A DNA stretch of 64,000 nucleotides, from assembly GCF_035917975.1 (NCBI RefSeq), contig NZ_CP109130.1, positions 744,001 to 808,000 on the forward strand. Reading direction: 5' to 3'. Below are positions 16,962 to 24,332 of this stretch, one piece after another (the first letter of the stretch is position 1; each line of letters starts with the position of its first letter). The position numbers and the translations under genes are program-made. A model generated the notes under the pieces. It ran no database searches and was not told where the DNA came from. It was given only the letters and a program-made list of their open reading frames with translations. This stretch comes from Streptosporangium sp. NBC_01756. Lineage in GTDB: Bacteria > Actinomycetota > Actinomycetes > Streptosporangiales > Streptosporangiaceae.

Positions 16962-17980
16962 CTAATTCCTCCTGAACCTGCTGAACCTGACGTGGAAGCG
17001 AGCGCGATGAGCCGGGAGGCCTTCAACTCGGTCTCCTGCCACTCGCGTTCCGGATCGCTGCCCCAGGTTATGCCCGCGCCCGTGCCGAAGTGGATCTCGT
17101 CGGACGAGAGCCAGAACGTCCGGATGCCCACAGCCAGCGACGCTCGGTGCCGGTCTGCGTCGACCCAGCCCACGGTTCCACAGTACGGCCCCCTCGGCTC
17201 GGGTTCGAGCTCATTGATGATGCGCAGAGCAGAAGATTTCGGGGCGCCGGTCACCGAGCCGGGAGGAAAGGTCGCCGAGAACAGCTCCGGCCAGCCGGAC
17301 TCCGGTGCGAGCCGGGCCCGGACCGTGGAGACCAGGTGCACCAGTCCCGGGTGCTCCTCCACCTCGCACAGCGCGGGCACGCTCACCGATCCGACGGCGG
17401 CGACCCTGCCCAGGTCGTTGCGGACCAGGTCGACGATCATCACATTCTCCGCGTAGTCCTTCTCCAGCAGGTCCCGCGCGGTGACTCCGGTCCCCTTGAT
17501 CGGCCTGGACTCGATCAGGTCGCCGTCCCTGGCCAGGTAGAGCTCAGGGGAGGCCGACACCACGCTCATCCCGGGCAGGCTCACCGCGGCGGCGTAGGGG
17601 GCGGGGTTGCCCTCCGCCAGCCGTACGGCCAGCGCCAGCGGATCCGCGTCCCCGGGCAGCGGCGCGGTCAGCACCCGGCACAGGTTGGCCTGGTAGACCT
17701 CGCCTCGTTCGATGTGGTCGCGGATGCGGCGTACGCCGTCCTCGTAGGCGGCCCGGTCCAGCGAGCTGCGCCACGACGACGGGTGCGGTCCGTGCCAGGG
17801 GCTGCGGGGCACGGGCAGCGGCGCCGGCCGGACGTCGTCGAACCGGGCACACGTGACCTTGCCCTCGTAGTCGACCACGACGGCCCACCAGCCCGTGCCG
17901 TCGAGCGCGGCCAGATCAGTGGTGACATCACGGAGCCGGGTGGCCAGATGCCCGCCCACATACGCAAATGAGTCGTGCAC
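16958..17980 (-). CDS. pabB: Aminodeoxychorismate synthase component I (short form)
   Basis: 340 aa. This is the chorismate-binding domain only (PF00425); the N-terminal anthranilate-synthase-I-like domain of the ~450-aa enzymes is largely absent, as in other short actinobacterial PabB proteins. ESRPIKGT carries the lysine typical of PabB where anthranilate synthase has alanine. Other motifs are VDLVRNDLGRVA, FPPGSVTGAPKSSALRII and GTGAGITWGSDPEREW. It converts chorismate to 4-amino-4-deoxychorismate. No pabA glutamine amidotransferase is adjacent, so that subunit must be encoded elsewhere, perhaps shared with trpG. Confidence 0.9.
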   Translation of the reverse strand: MHDSFAYVGGHLATRLRDVTTDLAALDGTGWWAVVVDYEGKVTCARFDDVRPAPLPVPRSPWHGPHPSSWRSSLDRAAYEDGVRRIRDHIERGEVYQANLCRVLTAPLPGDADPLALAVRLAEGNPAPYAAAVSLPGMSVVSASPELYLARDGDLIESRPIKGTGVTARDLLEKDYAENVMIVDLVRNDLGRVAAVGSVSVPALCEVEEHPGLVHLVSTVRARLAPESGWPELFSATFPPGSVTGAPKSSALRIINELEPEPRGPYCGTVGWVDADRHRASLAVGIRTFWLSSDEIHFGTGAGITWGSDPEREWQETELKASRLIALASTSGSAGSGGIR

Positions 17981-18025
17981 CGCACTATTGTCCCGCCACC
18001 TCGGACAGCAGACGCACCAGCGTGC

Positions 18026-18046
18026 GGGCGACGGGCGACGGGCGAC
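18026..18046 (+). repeat. 7-bp tandem repeat GGGCGAC x3
   Basis: Three exact copies of GGGCGAC run at 18026-18032, 18033-18039 and 18040-18046, directly at the 5' edge of the ridA-like remnant. The unit is not a multiple of three, so copy changes would shift a reading frame. Confidence 0.7.
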
Positions 18047-18130
18047 ACGACCGTGGAGGTGTCACGGCTGTTCCGGCCGGGGCTGCTGATCGAGGTGGAG
18101 GTGATCGCCGCTATCCCAGCGGGCCGGTGA
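18044..18130 (+). pseudogene. RidA/YjgF family C-terminal remnant
   Basis: A plus-strand frame encodes TTVEVSRLFRPGLLIEVEVI followed by AAIPAGR and a stop at 18128-18130. This resembles the C-terminal strand pattern of RidA (VxVxxLxxPxxLVEIExIA). No start codon or upstream part of the domain can be found in this frame. The frame is lost at the heptamer repeat. The last 20 bases overlap the hutH 3' end. Probably a decayed fragment, though the match is short. Confidence 0.45.
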
Positions 18131-19658
18131 CCGACTCGGCGGCGGCGACGATCACGTCGTCGGCGACGAGCCGGACCACCGCCTCGATCTCCGGGGCGAG
18201 GAAGCGGTCCGGACCGGGGCCGGAGACCGCCTGACGCAGGGAGGCGACCACGGCCGCGGTCGCGGGCGCGGGCCGGTGCGGTGCCCGCAGGTCGAGCGCC
18301 CGCGCGGCGGTGAGGATCTCCACCGCGAGCACCCGGGTGAGGCCGTCCACCGAGCGGCGCAGCTTGCGGGCGGCCGACCAGCCCATCGAGACGTGGTCCT
18401 CCTGCATGGCGGAGCTCGGGATGGAGTCCACGCTCGCGGGCACGGCCAGCCGCTTGAGTTCGGAGACGATCGCGGCCTGGGTGTACTGGGCGATCATGTG
18501 CCCGGAGTCCACGCCGGGGTCGTCGGCGAGGAAGGCGGGCAGGCCGTGGCTGCGGGCCACATCGAGCATGCGGTCGGTACGGCGCTCGGAGATGCTCGCC
18601 ACGTCCGCGACCGCGATGGCCAGGAAGTCGAGCACGTAGCCCACCGGGGCGCCGTGGAAGTTGCCGTTGGACTCCACCCGGCCGTCGGCGAGGACCACCG
18701 GGTTGTCGATCGCGGAGGCGAGCTCCCGTCCGGCGACCGTGGCGGCGTGCGCGAGGGTGTCCCGGGCGGCCCCGGCGACCTGCGGGGCGCAGCGCAGCGA
18801 GTAGGCGTCCTGGACGCGGGTGCAGGTGCCGTCCCGGTGGGAGTCCATGATCTGCGAGCCCGCCAGGAGGGCGCGGAGGTTGGCGGCGCTGGCCGCCTGG
18901 CCCGGATGCGGGCGCAGGGCCTGCAGGTCCGCGGCGAAGACGCGGTCGGTGCCGAGCAGCGCCTCCACGCTCATCGCCGCACTGATGTCGGCGGTCCTGA
19001 ACAGGCGGCCGAGGTCGTCCATGGCCAGGATCAGCATGCCGAGCATGCCGTCGGTGCCGTTGATGAGCGCGAGGCCCTCCTTGGCGGCGAGCTCGACGGG
19101 CTCGATCCCGGCCTGCTTCAGCGCCTCGGCGGCGTCCACACGCTCTCCGGAGGCGTCACGGACGACACCCTCTCCCATGATCGTGAGAGCGACGTGGGAG
19201 AGCGGCGCGAGGTCGCCCGAACAGCCGAGACTGCCGTATTCGTGCACCACGGGGGTGATCCGGGCGTTGAGCATGTCCTGGAGGACCTTTGCGGTCTTCG
19301 GGCGCACGCCGGTGTGGCCGGTCGCCAGCGTGTGCAGACGCAGCAGCATCAGCGCCCGGGTGACCTCGGTCTCCACCTCGGGACCGGAGCCGGCCGCGTG
19401 CGATCGGACCAGGGAACGCTGTAGCTGGGCGCGGAGCGAGGGGGCGATGTGCCGGGTGGCCAGGGCACCGAACCCGGTCGACACCCCGTAGGCGGGCGTG
19501 GGGCTGTCGGCGAGTTCGTCCACGCGGGTGCGGGCCGCGGCCATGGCCGCCACGGCGTCGTCGGTGAGCTGCACCGCGGCGCCGTACCGGGCCACTCTGA
19601 CGACTTCTCCGAAGCTCAGCGGCTCCGGTCCGATGTTCACGACCTCGTTGTCGCGCAT
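18111..19658 (-). CDS. hutH: Histidine ammonia-lyase
   Basis: 515 aa from ATG 19658. A GTG at 19676 overlaps the arsR stop as TAGTG and would add six residues. The enzyme deaminates L-histidine to urocanate. The MIO cofactor-forming tripeptide is C146-S147-G148 in GSLGCSGDLAPLSH; Cys in place of Ala is the actinobacterial form. Other signatures are VYGVSTGFG-like AYGVSTGFGAL, LINGTDGML, DNPVV and SIPSSAMQEDHVSMG. It is full length and uninterrupted. It lies directly downstream of an ArsR regulator and is probably cotranscribed with it. hutU, hutI and hutF are not in this window. Confidence 0.93.
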   Translation of the reverse strand: MRDNEVVNIGPEPLSFGEVVRVARYGAAVQLTDDAVAAMAAARTRVDELADSPTPAYGVSTGFGALATRHIAPSLRAQLQRSLVRSHAAGSGPEVETEVTRALMLLRLHTLATGHTGVRPKTAKVLQDMLNARITPVVHEYGSLGCSGDLAPLSHVALTIMGEGVVRDASGERVDAAEALKQAGIEPVELAAKEGLALINGTDGMLGMLILAMDDLGRLFRTADISAAMSVEALLGTDRVFAADLQALRPHPGQAASAANLRALLAGSQIMDSHRDGTCTRVQDAYSLRCAPQVAGAARDTLAHAATVAGRELASAIDNPVVLADGRVESNGNFHGAPVGYVLDFLAIAVADVASISERRTDRMLDVARSHGLPAFLADDPGVDSGHMIAQYTQAAIVSELKRLAVPASVDSIPSSAMQEDHVSMGWSAARKLRRSVDGLTRVLAVEILTAARALDLRAPHRPAPATAAVVASLRQAVSGPGPDRFLAPEIEAVVRLVADDVIVAAAESVTGPLG

Positions 19659-19675
19659 GGCGTCACTCTCTCGCA

Positions 19676-20398
19676 CTAGGTAACTGGCGTATGCGATGTT
19701 AGCCCCTTACAGGCAAAGATCGCCGTTATGCCCGCCCTGCCCGAGTCCGTGACTTCGACCAGCCGCCGCGCCGCGCCGCGCCTGTACCAGCCCCGGTCGA
19801 GAAGAGCGCCGGTCAGTGCGGCGCCGAGGGCTCCGCCGAGATGCGAACGGCGCTCGGTCCAGTCCAGGCACGCGGGAGCGAACCTGCGCCGCCCCCCTCT
19901 GACGGTGTCCACGTCGACACCGAGCTCCCCGAACCCGGCCTCCCCCGCGGAGGTCACCTCGAAGGCGTCCTGCCCGGTCAGGTATCCGGCCGCGAGGAGC
20001 GCGTCGAGCAGCTCCACACCCGCGCGTCCCGCGAGGTGGTCGTAGCAGGTGCGGGCCTCCTGCAACTGCCGCGCCTGGCGGGACTGGCGCAGGGACCGCA
20101 CCGCCGGGCGCACGCTGAGCCCGGCCAGGGCCTCCAGCACCTCGGCCACCTCCGGACCCGCGAGCCGGTAGTAGCGGTGCCGGCCCGCGGCCGCCACCGT
20201 CACCATCCCGCCGTCCAGGAGCCTGGCCAGGTGGGCGCTGGCGGTGGCCGGGCTCACCCCGGCCAGCCTGGCCAGCTCCCCGGCGGCCAGCGCCCGGCCG
20301 TCCAGCAGGACGGTCAGCATGGCGGCCCTGGTCGGATCGGCCATGAGCCCCGCGACGGGGGCGATGTCGGCGTCGGCGGCGATGTATTCGGCAACCAT
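19676..20398 (-). CDS. ArsR family transcriptional regulator
   Basis: 240 aa from ATG 20398. The N-terminal winged helix is visible: LMADPTRAAMLTVLLDGRAL, AGELARLAGVSPATASAHLA and RLLDGGMVTVAAAGRHRYYR. The ~130-residue C-terminal part has no metal-binding cysteines of the classical ArsR sort; only scattered cysteines occur (ARTCYDHLAG, ACLDW, FACKG). This long form is typical of actinobacterial ArsR proteins sensing unknown ligands. A 10-bp inverted repeat spans its own start codon region, suggesting autoregulation. The tight link to hutH implies control of histidine breakdown, which is inference. Confidence 0.87.
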   Translation of the reverse strand: MVAEYIAADADIAPVAGLMADPTRAAMLTVLLDGRALAAGELARLAGVSPATASAHLARLLDGGMVTVAAAGRHRYYRLAGPEVAEVLEALAGLSVRPAVRSLRQSRQARQLQEARTCYDHLAGRAGVELLDALLAAGYLTGQDAFEVTSAGEAGFGELGVDVDTVRGGRRRFAPACLDWTERRSHLGGALGAALTGALLDRGWYRRGAARRLVEVTDSGRAGITAIFACKGLTSHTPVT

Positions 20399-20442
20399 GC
20401 TTCGACGGTAACCCAACCGTCTTTCGTCCAGCGTCGAAGCAT
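20397..20442. promoter_or_regulatory. Inverted-repeat operator at the arsR start
   Basis: ATGCTTCGAC at 20397-20406 and GTCGAAGCAT at 20433-20442 are perfect inverted copies 26 nt apart. The proximal arm covers the arsR start codon. Separated half-sites like this suit binding of two dimers or looping; ArsR autorepression is the likely use. Confidence 0.55.
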
Positions 20443-20549
20443 CCGGGATCGCCCGGCACGCCGAGCAGGTCGGGACACTCCGGTTTGGGGAGTCGGCGAG
20501 TATTCGCTAGAGTTCTAGGCGTGCGGCCGGGTCAAGCCCGGAAACACGC

Positions 20550-20621
20550 GCGGAAGTGGCTCAGTGGTAGAGCATCACCTTGCCAAGGTGAGGGTCGCGG
20601 GTTCGAATCCCGTCTTCCGCT
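20550..20621 (+). tRNA. tRNA-Gly(GCC)
   Basis: Cloverleaf with acceptor GCGGAAG/CTTCCGC, D-arm GCTCAGTGGTAGAGC, anticodon arm CACCT-TGCCAAG-type loop with anticodon GCC, and T-loop GGTTCGAATCC. It is the first of three clustered tRNAs. Confidence 0.96.
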
Positions 20622-20647
20622 CGAAGGGTCTTCGAGACCCTCACTCC

Positions 20648-20718
20648 GGTGGAGTGGCCGAGAGGCGAGGCAACGGCCTGCAAAGCCGTGTACACGGGTT
20701 CAAATCCCGTCTCCACCT
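20648..20718 (+). tRNA. tRNA-Cys(GCA)
   Basis: Acceptor GGTGGAG/CTCCACC, anticodon stem ACGGC/GCCGT with loop CTGCAAA (anticodon GCA), T-loop GGTTCAAATCC. It lies 26 nt after tRNA-Gly; the spacer contains a small AGGGTC/GACCCT hairpin. Confidence 0.96.
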
Positions 20719-20732
20719 CTCGTGTTCAGCGA

Positions 20733-20804
20733 GGACGATTAGCTCAGCGGGAGAGCGCTTCCCTGACACGGAAGAGGTCACAGGTTCAATCCCTGTATCG
20801 TCCA
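20733..20804 (+). tRNA. tRNA-Val(GAC)
   Basis: Acceptor GGACGAT/ATCGTCC, anticodon stem CTTCC/GGAAG with loop CTGACAC (anticodon GAC), T-loop GGTTCAATCC. A CCA follows at 20805-20807. It is the last of the Gly-Cys-Val cluster and is followed by a terminator. Confidence 0.96.
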
Positions 20805-20819
20805 CCATCGTGTTTCGAC

Positions 20820-20859
20820 GGCCGCCAAGCCCCTGCGGGCATTGGCGGCCTTCTCTTTT
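20820..20859 (+). terminator. Terminator of the tRNA Gly-Cys-Val operon
   Basis: GGCCGCCAA (20820-20828) pairs with TTGGCGGCC (20842-20850), with an inner GCCC/GGGC stem, followed by TTCTCTTTT. Confidence 0.88.
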
Positions 20860-20890
20860 CCGGGCCCGCCGTCGGCCGGTGTGACGTCCT

Positions 20891-20933
<43 letters not shown>

Positions 20934-21180
20934 ACCACCGGACCGGCCACCGACGCCGGCGGGCATCCCGGCGCGGAGTGACCTTCCGGTCTGCCGGGTA
21001 CGAAGGTGTGCAGGAGCGGCACCGGCCCCGCCGTCGCGGTGCCACCGTTCCGGGCCCGCTTCGGGAGCAGCTCCGTGGCTCCCATGACCATGTGCGTCCG
21101 AGGGACGCCGCCGGGTGAATCGAGCGCCGTGTGAGCCTTTCCCGGCGACACCGTCTCCGGTCCGCGAGCAAGGGGTTGCC

Positions 21181-21855
21181 ATGACCGAACACATCTCGGC
21201 TGCGGGAGATCTGGGCCGCCGGGTCGCACATCGCCGCAAGTCCCTCGGCATGACCAGGGAACAGCTGGCCGAGCGGGCCAGGATCGATCCCGGCTACCTC
21301 GGCTACCTGGAGGAGCGGGCCGCCTCGCCGGGTTCGAGCACCGTCAACCAGCTGGCCGTGGCTCTGGGCACCAGCAGCGATGAGCTGCTCGGCGGCACCG
21401 TGGACACGCCCAGGGGACGAGGTCCGGCGGGGGCGCGGCCACGGCTGGAGAGGCTTGACACCGATGAGTGCATGCGGCTCATCTCGCCGGGCGGCGTGGG
21501 ACGGGTGGGCTTCACCACCTCCACCGGACCGGTGGTGATACCGGTCAACTATGTGATCCACCATGGGGCCGTGCTGCTGCGCACGGCCTTCGGAGGACCA
21601 CTGGACGAGGATCTGCGCACCGGTGTCAAAGGGGTCGAGTTCAAGGTCGCCTTCGAGGTCGACCACATCGACGATCCCAACAGGCAGGGCTGGAGCGTGC
21701 TCGTCCGGGGCGCCGCCCATCATGTCTCCGACGAGGAGCGGGCGGTGGCGGCGGGCGCGGGTGTCGAACCGTGGGCGGGCGGTGATCGGGAGCTCTACAT
21801 CCGCATCACCCCTGCCGAGATCTCCGGACGGCGCATCCATCACGGCCCGGAGTAG
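21181..21855 (+). CDS. XRE-type HTH fused to pyridoxamine 5'-phosphate oxidase-like flavin-binding domain
   Basis: 224 aa from ATG 21181 with AAGGGG at 21170-21175. Residues ~10-70 are a lambda-repressor-type helix-turn-helix: RRVAHRRKSLGMTREQLAER, ARIDPGYLGYLE, VNQLAVALGTS. Residues ~88-220 are a split-barrel FMN-binding domain of the PPOX class: CMRLISPGGVGRVGFTT, GPVVIPVNYVIH, FKVAFEVDHID, WSVLVRGAAHHVSD. This fusion recurs in actinomycetes, where many single-domain relatives are linked to hypoxia or dormancy. It could be a redox- or flavin-sensing repressor. It is monocistronic. Confidence 0.85.
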   Translation: MTEHISAAGDLGRRVAHRRKSLGMTREQLAERARIDPGYLGYLEERAASPGSSTVNQLAVALGTSSDELLGGTVDTPRGRGPAGARPRLERLDTDECMRLISPGGVGRVGFTTSTGPVVIPVNYVIHHGAVLLRTAFGGPLDEDLRTGVKGVEFKVAFEVDHIDDPNRQGWSVLVRGAAHHVSDEERAVAAGAGVEPWAGGDRELYIRITPAEISGRRIHHGPE

Positions 21856-22230
21856 CCCACGGCCGGTGCGCGGCGCAGGGCCGGTGCGCGGTCGGGATCC
21901 GCCGGGGCGAGGGGCGTTCGCCCGGCCCGGCTCGGGGCGCCCCGGAGCCGACGCCGTCACCGCCGAGCTCTTCGTCGGGCTCTTCCCGGAACAGGCCGCC
22001 GAAATGACGGGCGCCCGCGCCGGCACCGCTCCCGGCAGCGGAATTCACTCCATCGCCCAGCGGCCTCGCCCTTGATAGGACGACAGGAGTACGGTTACTC
22101 TGGCGTGATTTTTTGCGGGTTTGTCTAGAGGATTGTCCGCATGCGGCCATTTTGAGAAGTAGATCTTGTCAATCTGGGCGATTAGTGCGAATACTTGCGA
22201 TTTGTTCTTATTACCGAGAGAGGCATCGCA
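21856..22230. other. 375-nt intergenic region with AT-rich 3' half
   Basis: Bases 21856-22070 are GC-rich with partly repeated GGCCGGTGCGCGG blocks, and no gene is seen there. Bases 22075-22230 are much AT-richer (for example TGATTTTTTGCGGG near 22105 and ATTTGTTCTTATTACC near 22200). They probably hold the promoter for the small peptide and TPR genes. I cannot assign a -10/-35 pair with confidence. Confidence 0.5.
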
Positions 22231-22305
22231 ATGAAGCATGTCATTGTTCACAAACCTGGCACGGTCCAGCTCCGCGGGACCGCAAGCCCCAAGCACGTCG
22301 GCTGA
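22231..22305 (+). CDS. Putative 24-aa peptide gene ahead of the TPR protein
   Basis: ATG 22231 is preceded by GAGAGAGG at 22216-22223 and encodes 24 residues: MKHVIVHKPGTVQL, then RGTASPKHVG and TGA. The peptide is basic, with three His and three Lys, and has no Cys, membrane segment or cleavage motif. It lies in an AT-rich tract, 85 nt before the TPR gene and on the same strand. The ribosome site and position make translation plausible. Short peptide genes in this position can be signals, modification substrates or uORFs; I do not recognise the family. Confidence 0.45.
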   Translation: MKHVIVHKPGTVQLRGTASPKHVG

Positions 22306-22390
22306 CGCGGACTTCAGAGAACCGGCGTCCAGCGATGGGCGCCGGATCTAGAAACATATAAAACGGCACGAAACGACACAAAGGAGACTG

Positions 22391-24229
22391 GTGAGTCGGG
22401 GACCGTTCCCACCAGAAAGCCCACCCCTTCCCCCCCTGCTCCTGCCTCCCGTCGACGCGGACCGTCGCCTGCGCGGACCGTACACCGTCGGCGGCGCGAT
22501 CGCCTCGGCGCTGGCGCCCGTCGCCGCACCGGAGCTGCTCTCCCGCTACGACCTGGAGCTCCGGGCCATGGCGCCCGACCTGCATGGGCTGGTCCCGGTC
22601 CGACGCCAGTCGGTCGCCGACCACCTGCCCCGAGCGGAGCGGATCCTGGTCCACGCCCCCCGCCGCACACTCCGCCTGTCCAACGGGTTCGCCGAGTTCC
22701 TCCGCGAGCACCTGACGGCGACCGGACCGCGGACGCTCGTCGTGGAGAACGTCCACGAGGCCGACCCCACCGACCGCGAACTCCTGGCGGTGCTGCGGCG
22801 GCGGATCGACCCGGAGTTGCTGACCGTCGTGACCGGCGAGCAGGCCGTACCGGATGAGTCCCTGACTCCGGAGGAGCACGACGCCCTGGCCGACGAGCTG
22901 GAGCGGGAGGGGACGATCGGCGCGCGGCTCGGCGCGATCCCCTACCACCGCGAACGCGGCACCGATCCGCACAGGGCGGTGGAGGCGTTCCGCTCCGCGG
23001 TCGAGTGGTGCCTGGACTCGGGCTTCCACGACGCGGTGGCGGAGCTGGGACTGCGCGCGCTGCCGCTCGCCGACCCGGCCACCGACCCCGACACCTGGTG
23101 GCGGTTACTGCACAGCACCGCCACCGCCCTCGGCTCGCTGAACCGCGAGGACGAGGCCGAGGCCCTGTTCGACCTGGCCAGACGGGAGAGCCTCTCCCCC
23201 GTCACACACGCGTCCGCCGCCTATTCGACCGGCATGCTCAAGGTCCGCCACCACGACCCGGCACGGCGCGACCTGAACGCCGCGCTGGCCTGGGTCAACC
23301 AGGCGATCGCCATCTCCACGCTGCTCCCCGACCCGCGCGAGCGCGCGTTCAAACTGGGTTTCGACCTCAACGGCCGTGCGCTGGTGGAGGTACGGCTCGG
23401 CGCCCCCGCCAAGGCGCTTGAGTTCGTCCAGGAGGCGGTGGAGCTGGCAGAACGCGACCTGGGGCCGGACGAGCACCCGATCCACCGGCTGGTGCTGCGA
23501 GCCAACAGGGCGCAGCTCGCCATCATGCTGGGCCGTCCCGAGGACGCCCTGGAGGACCTGGACGCGGTGATCGCGGCCGACCCCGGCTATCCCGACTACT
23601 ACATCGACCGGGGCAACCTGCTGCACCGGCTCGGCAGACGGGACGCGGCGATCGCCGACTACGAGACGGCGATGCGGGTCGGCCCGCCCTTCCCCGAGCC
23701 GTACTACAACCGGGCCGAGATCCTCTTCTCCACCGGCGACCACCGGGGCGCCCTCGTCGACCTGGACCACGCGCTGGAGCTGGATCCGGAGTTCGTGGAC
23801 GGGCTGGCCAATCGGGCCGGGCTGCTGGCCGCGCTCGGCGAGTACGACAGGGCGAGAGCCGATGCGGAGACGGGGCTCGCGCTGGAACCGGTCAACCCCT
23901 ACCTGCTGTGCGCGCTGGGCCAGGTCGAGATGGCCGAGGGCCGCCACAAGGAGGCACGGGCCGCCTTCGACCAGGCTCTGGAAGGGGCACCGTCGCTGAC
24001 TGCGGCGTGGGCCAGCCGGGGAATGCTGGCGTTCGAGACCGGTGACCCCGAGGGCGCGGTCGCCGACTTCACCCGTGCCCTCGAACCCGGTGCCGACCCC
24101 GCGCTGCTGTTCAACCGGGCGATGGCGCTGCGCGCGGCCGGGCGGGATGCGGAGGCGACGGCCGATCTCACCCGGGCGCTGGAGCTGGCACCGGACGACG
24201 ACGACATCCGCCGGGAACTGACGGCCTGA
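22391..24229 (+). CDS. Large TPR protein with degenerate STAND/AAA-like N-terminus
   Basis: 612 aa from GTG 22391, with AAAGGAG at 22380-22386. The first ~190 residues begin RLRGPYTVGGAI and contain TLVVENVHEADPTDRELL followed by LRRRIDPELLTVV. This has the look of the Walker-B and sensor region of MalT/AfsR-type STAND ATPases, but no Walker-A P-loop is present. Residues ~250-612 are TPR repeats, at least eight units, several well formed: LEDLDAVIAADPGYPDYYID, DLDHALELDPEFVDGLANRA, ADFTRALEPGADPALLFNRA. It is probably cytoplasmic and a protein- or peptide-binding scaffold. The peptide gene upstream may be a partner. Confidence 0.8.
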   Translation: MSRGPFPPESPPLPPLLLPPVDADRRLRGPYTVGGAIASALAPVAAPELLSRYDLELRAMAPDLHGLVPVRRQSVADHLPRAERILVHAPRRTLRLSNGFAEFLREHLTATGPRTLVVENVHEADPTDRELLAVLRRRIDPELLTVVTGEQAVPDESLTPEEHDALADELEREGTIGARLGAIPYHRERGTDPHRAVEAFRSAVEWCLDSGFHDAVAELGLRALPLADPATDPDTWWRLLHSTATALGSLNREDEAEALFDLARRESLSPVTHASAAYSTGMLKVRHHDPARRDLNAALAWVNQAIAISTLLPDPRERAFKLGFDLNGRALVEVRLGAPAKALEFVQEAVELAERDLGPDEHPIHRLVLRANRAQLAIMLGRPEDALEDLDAVIAADPGYPDYYIDRGNLLHRLGRRDAAIADYETAMRVGPPFPEPYYNRAEILFSTGDHRGALVDLDHALELDPEFVDGLANRAGLLAALGEYDRARADAETGLALEPVNPYLLCALGQVEMAEGRHKEARAAFDQALEGAPSLTAAWASRGMLAFETGDPEGAVADFTRALEPGADPALLFNRAMALRAAGRDAEATADLTRALELAPDDDDIRRELTA

Positions 24230-24296
24230 GCCCGGCGGCGACGTCGTGCACATCGAGCCGCGGGACTCCGGAACGGCCCCTCGAAGAGGGCGGCAC

Positions 24297-24332
24297 GGCG
24301 CGATCGGCGGATTACGATCAGCCGATCGCGCC
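24297..24332. terminator. Convergent terminator at the TPR/phosphotransferase junction
   Basis: GGCGCGATCGGC (24297-24308) and GCCGATCGCGCC (24321-24332) form a perfect 12-bp stem with a 12-nt loop. The distal arm lies inside the last codons of the minus-strand gene. Confidence 0.75.

Noticed and set aside
16958-17980. Anthranilate synthase component I (trpE)
   Set aside because: PIKGT in place of PIAGT, the short length and the overlap with pabC favour aminodeoxychorismate synthase.
18111-19658. CSG instead of ASG in the MIO site of histidine ammonia-lyase as a loss-of-function sign
   Set aside because: Cys at this position is usual in actinobacterial enzymes, and all other active-site motifs are present.
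20550-20850. tRNA cluster as the attachment site of an integrated element
   Set aside because: No integrase is adjacent and I found no direct repeat of a tRNA 3' end downstream. The only integrase remnant is 33 kb away.
21856-22230. Riboswitch in the AT-rich leader before the peptide/TPR genes
   Set aside because: I could not recognise any known riboswitch core; only base composition stands out.
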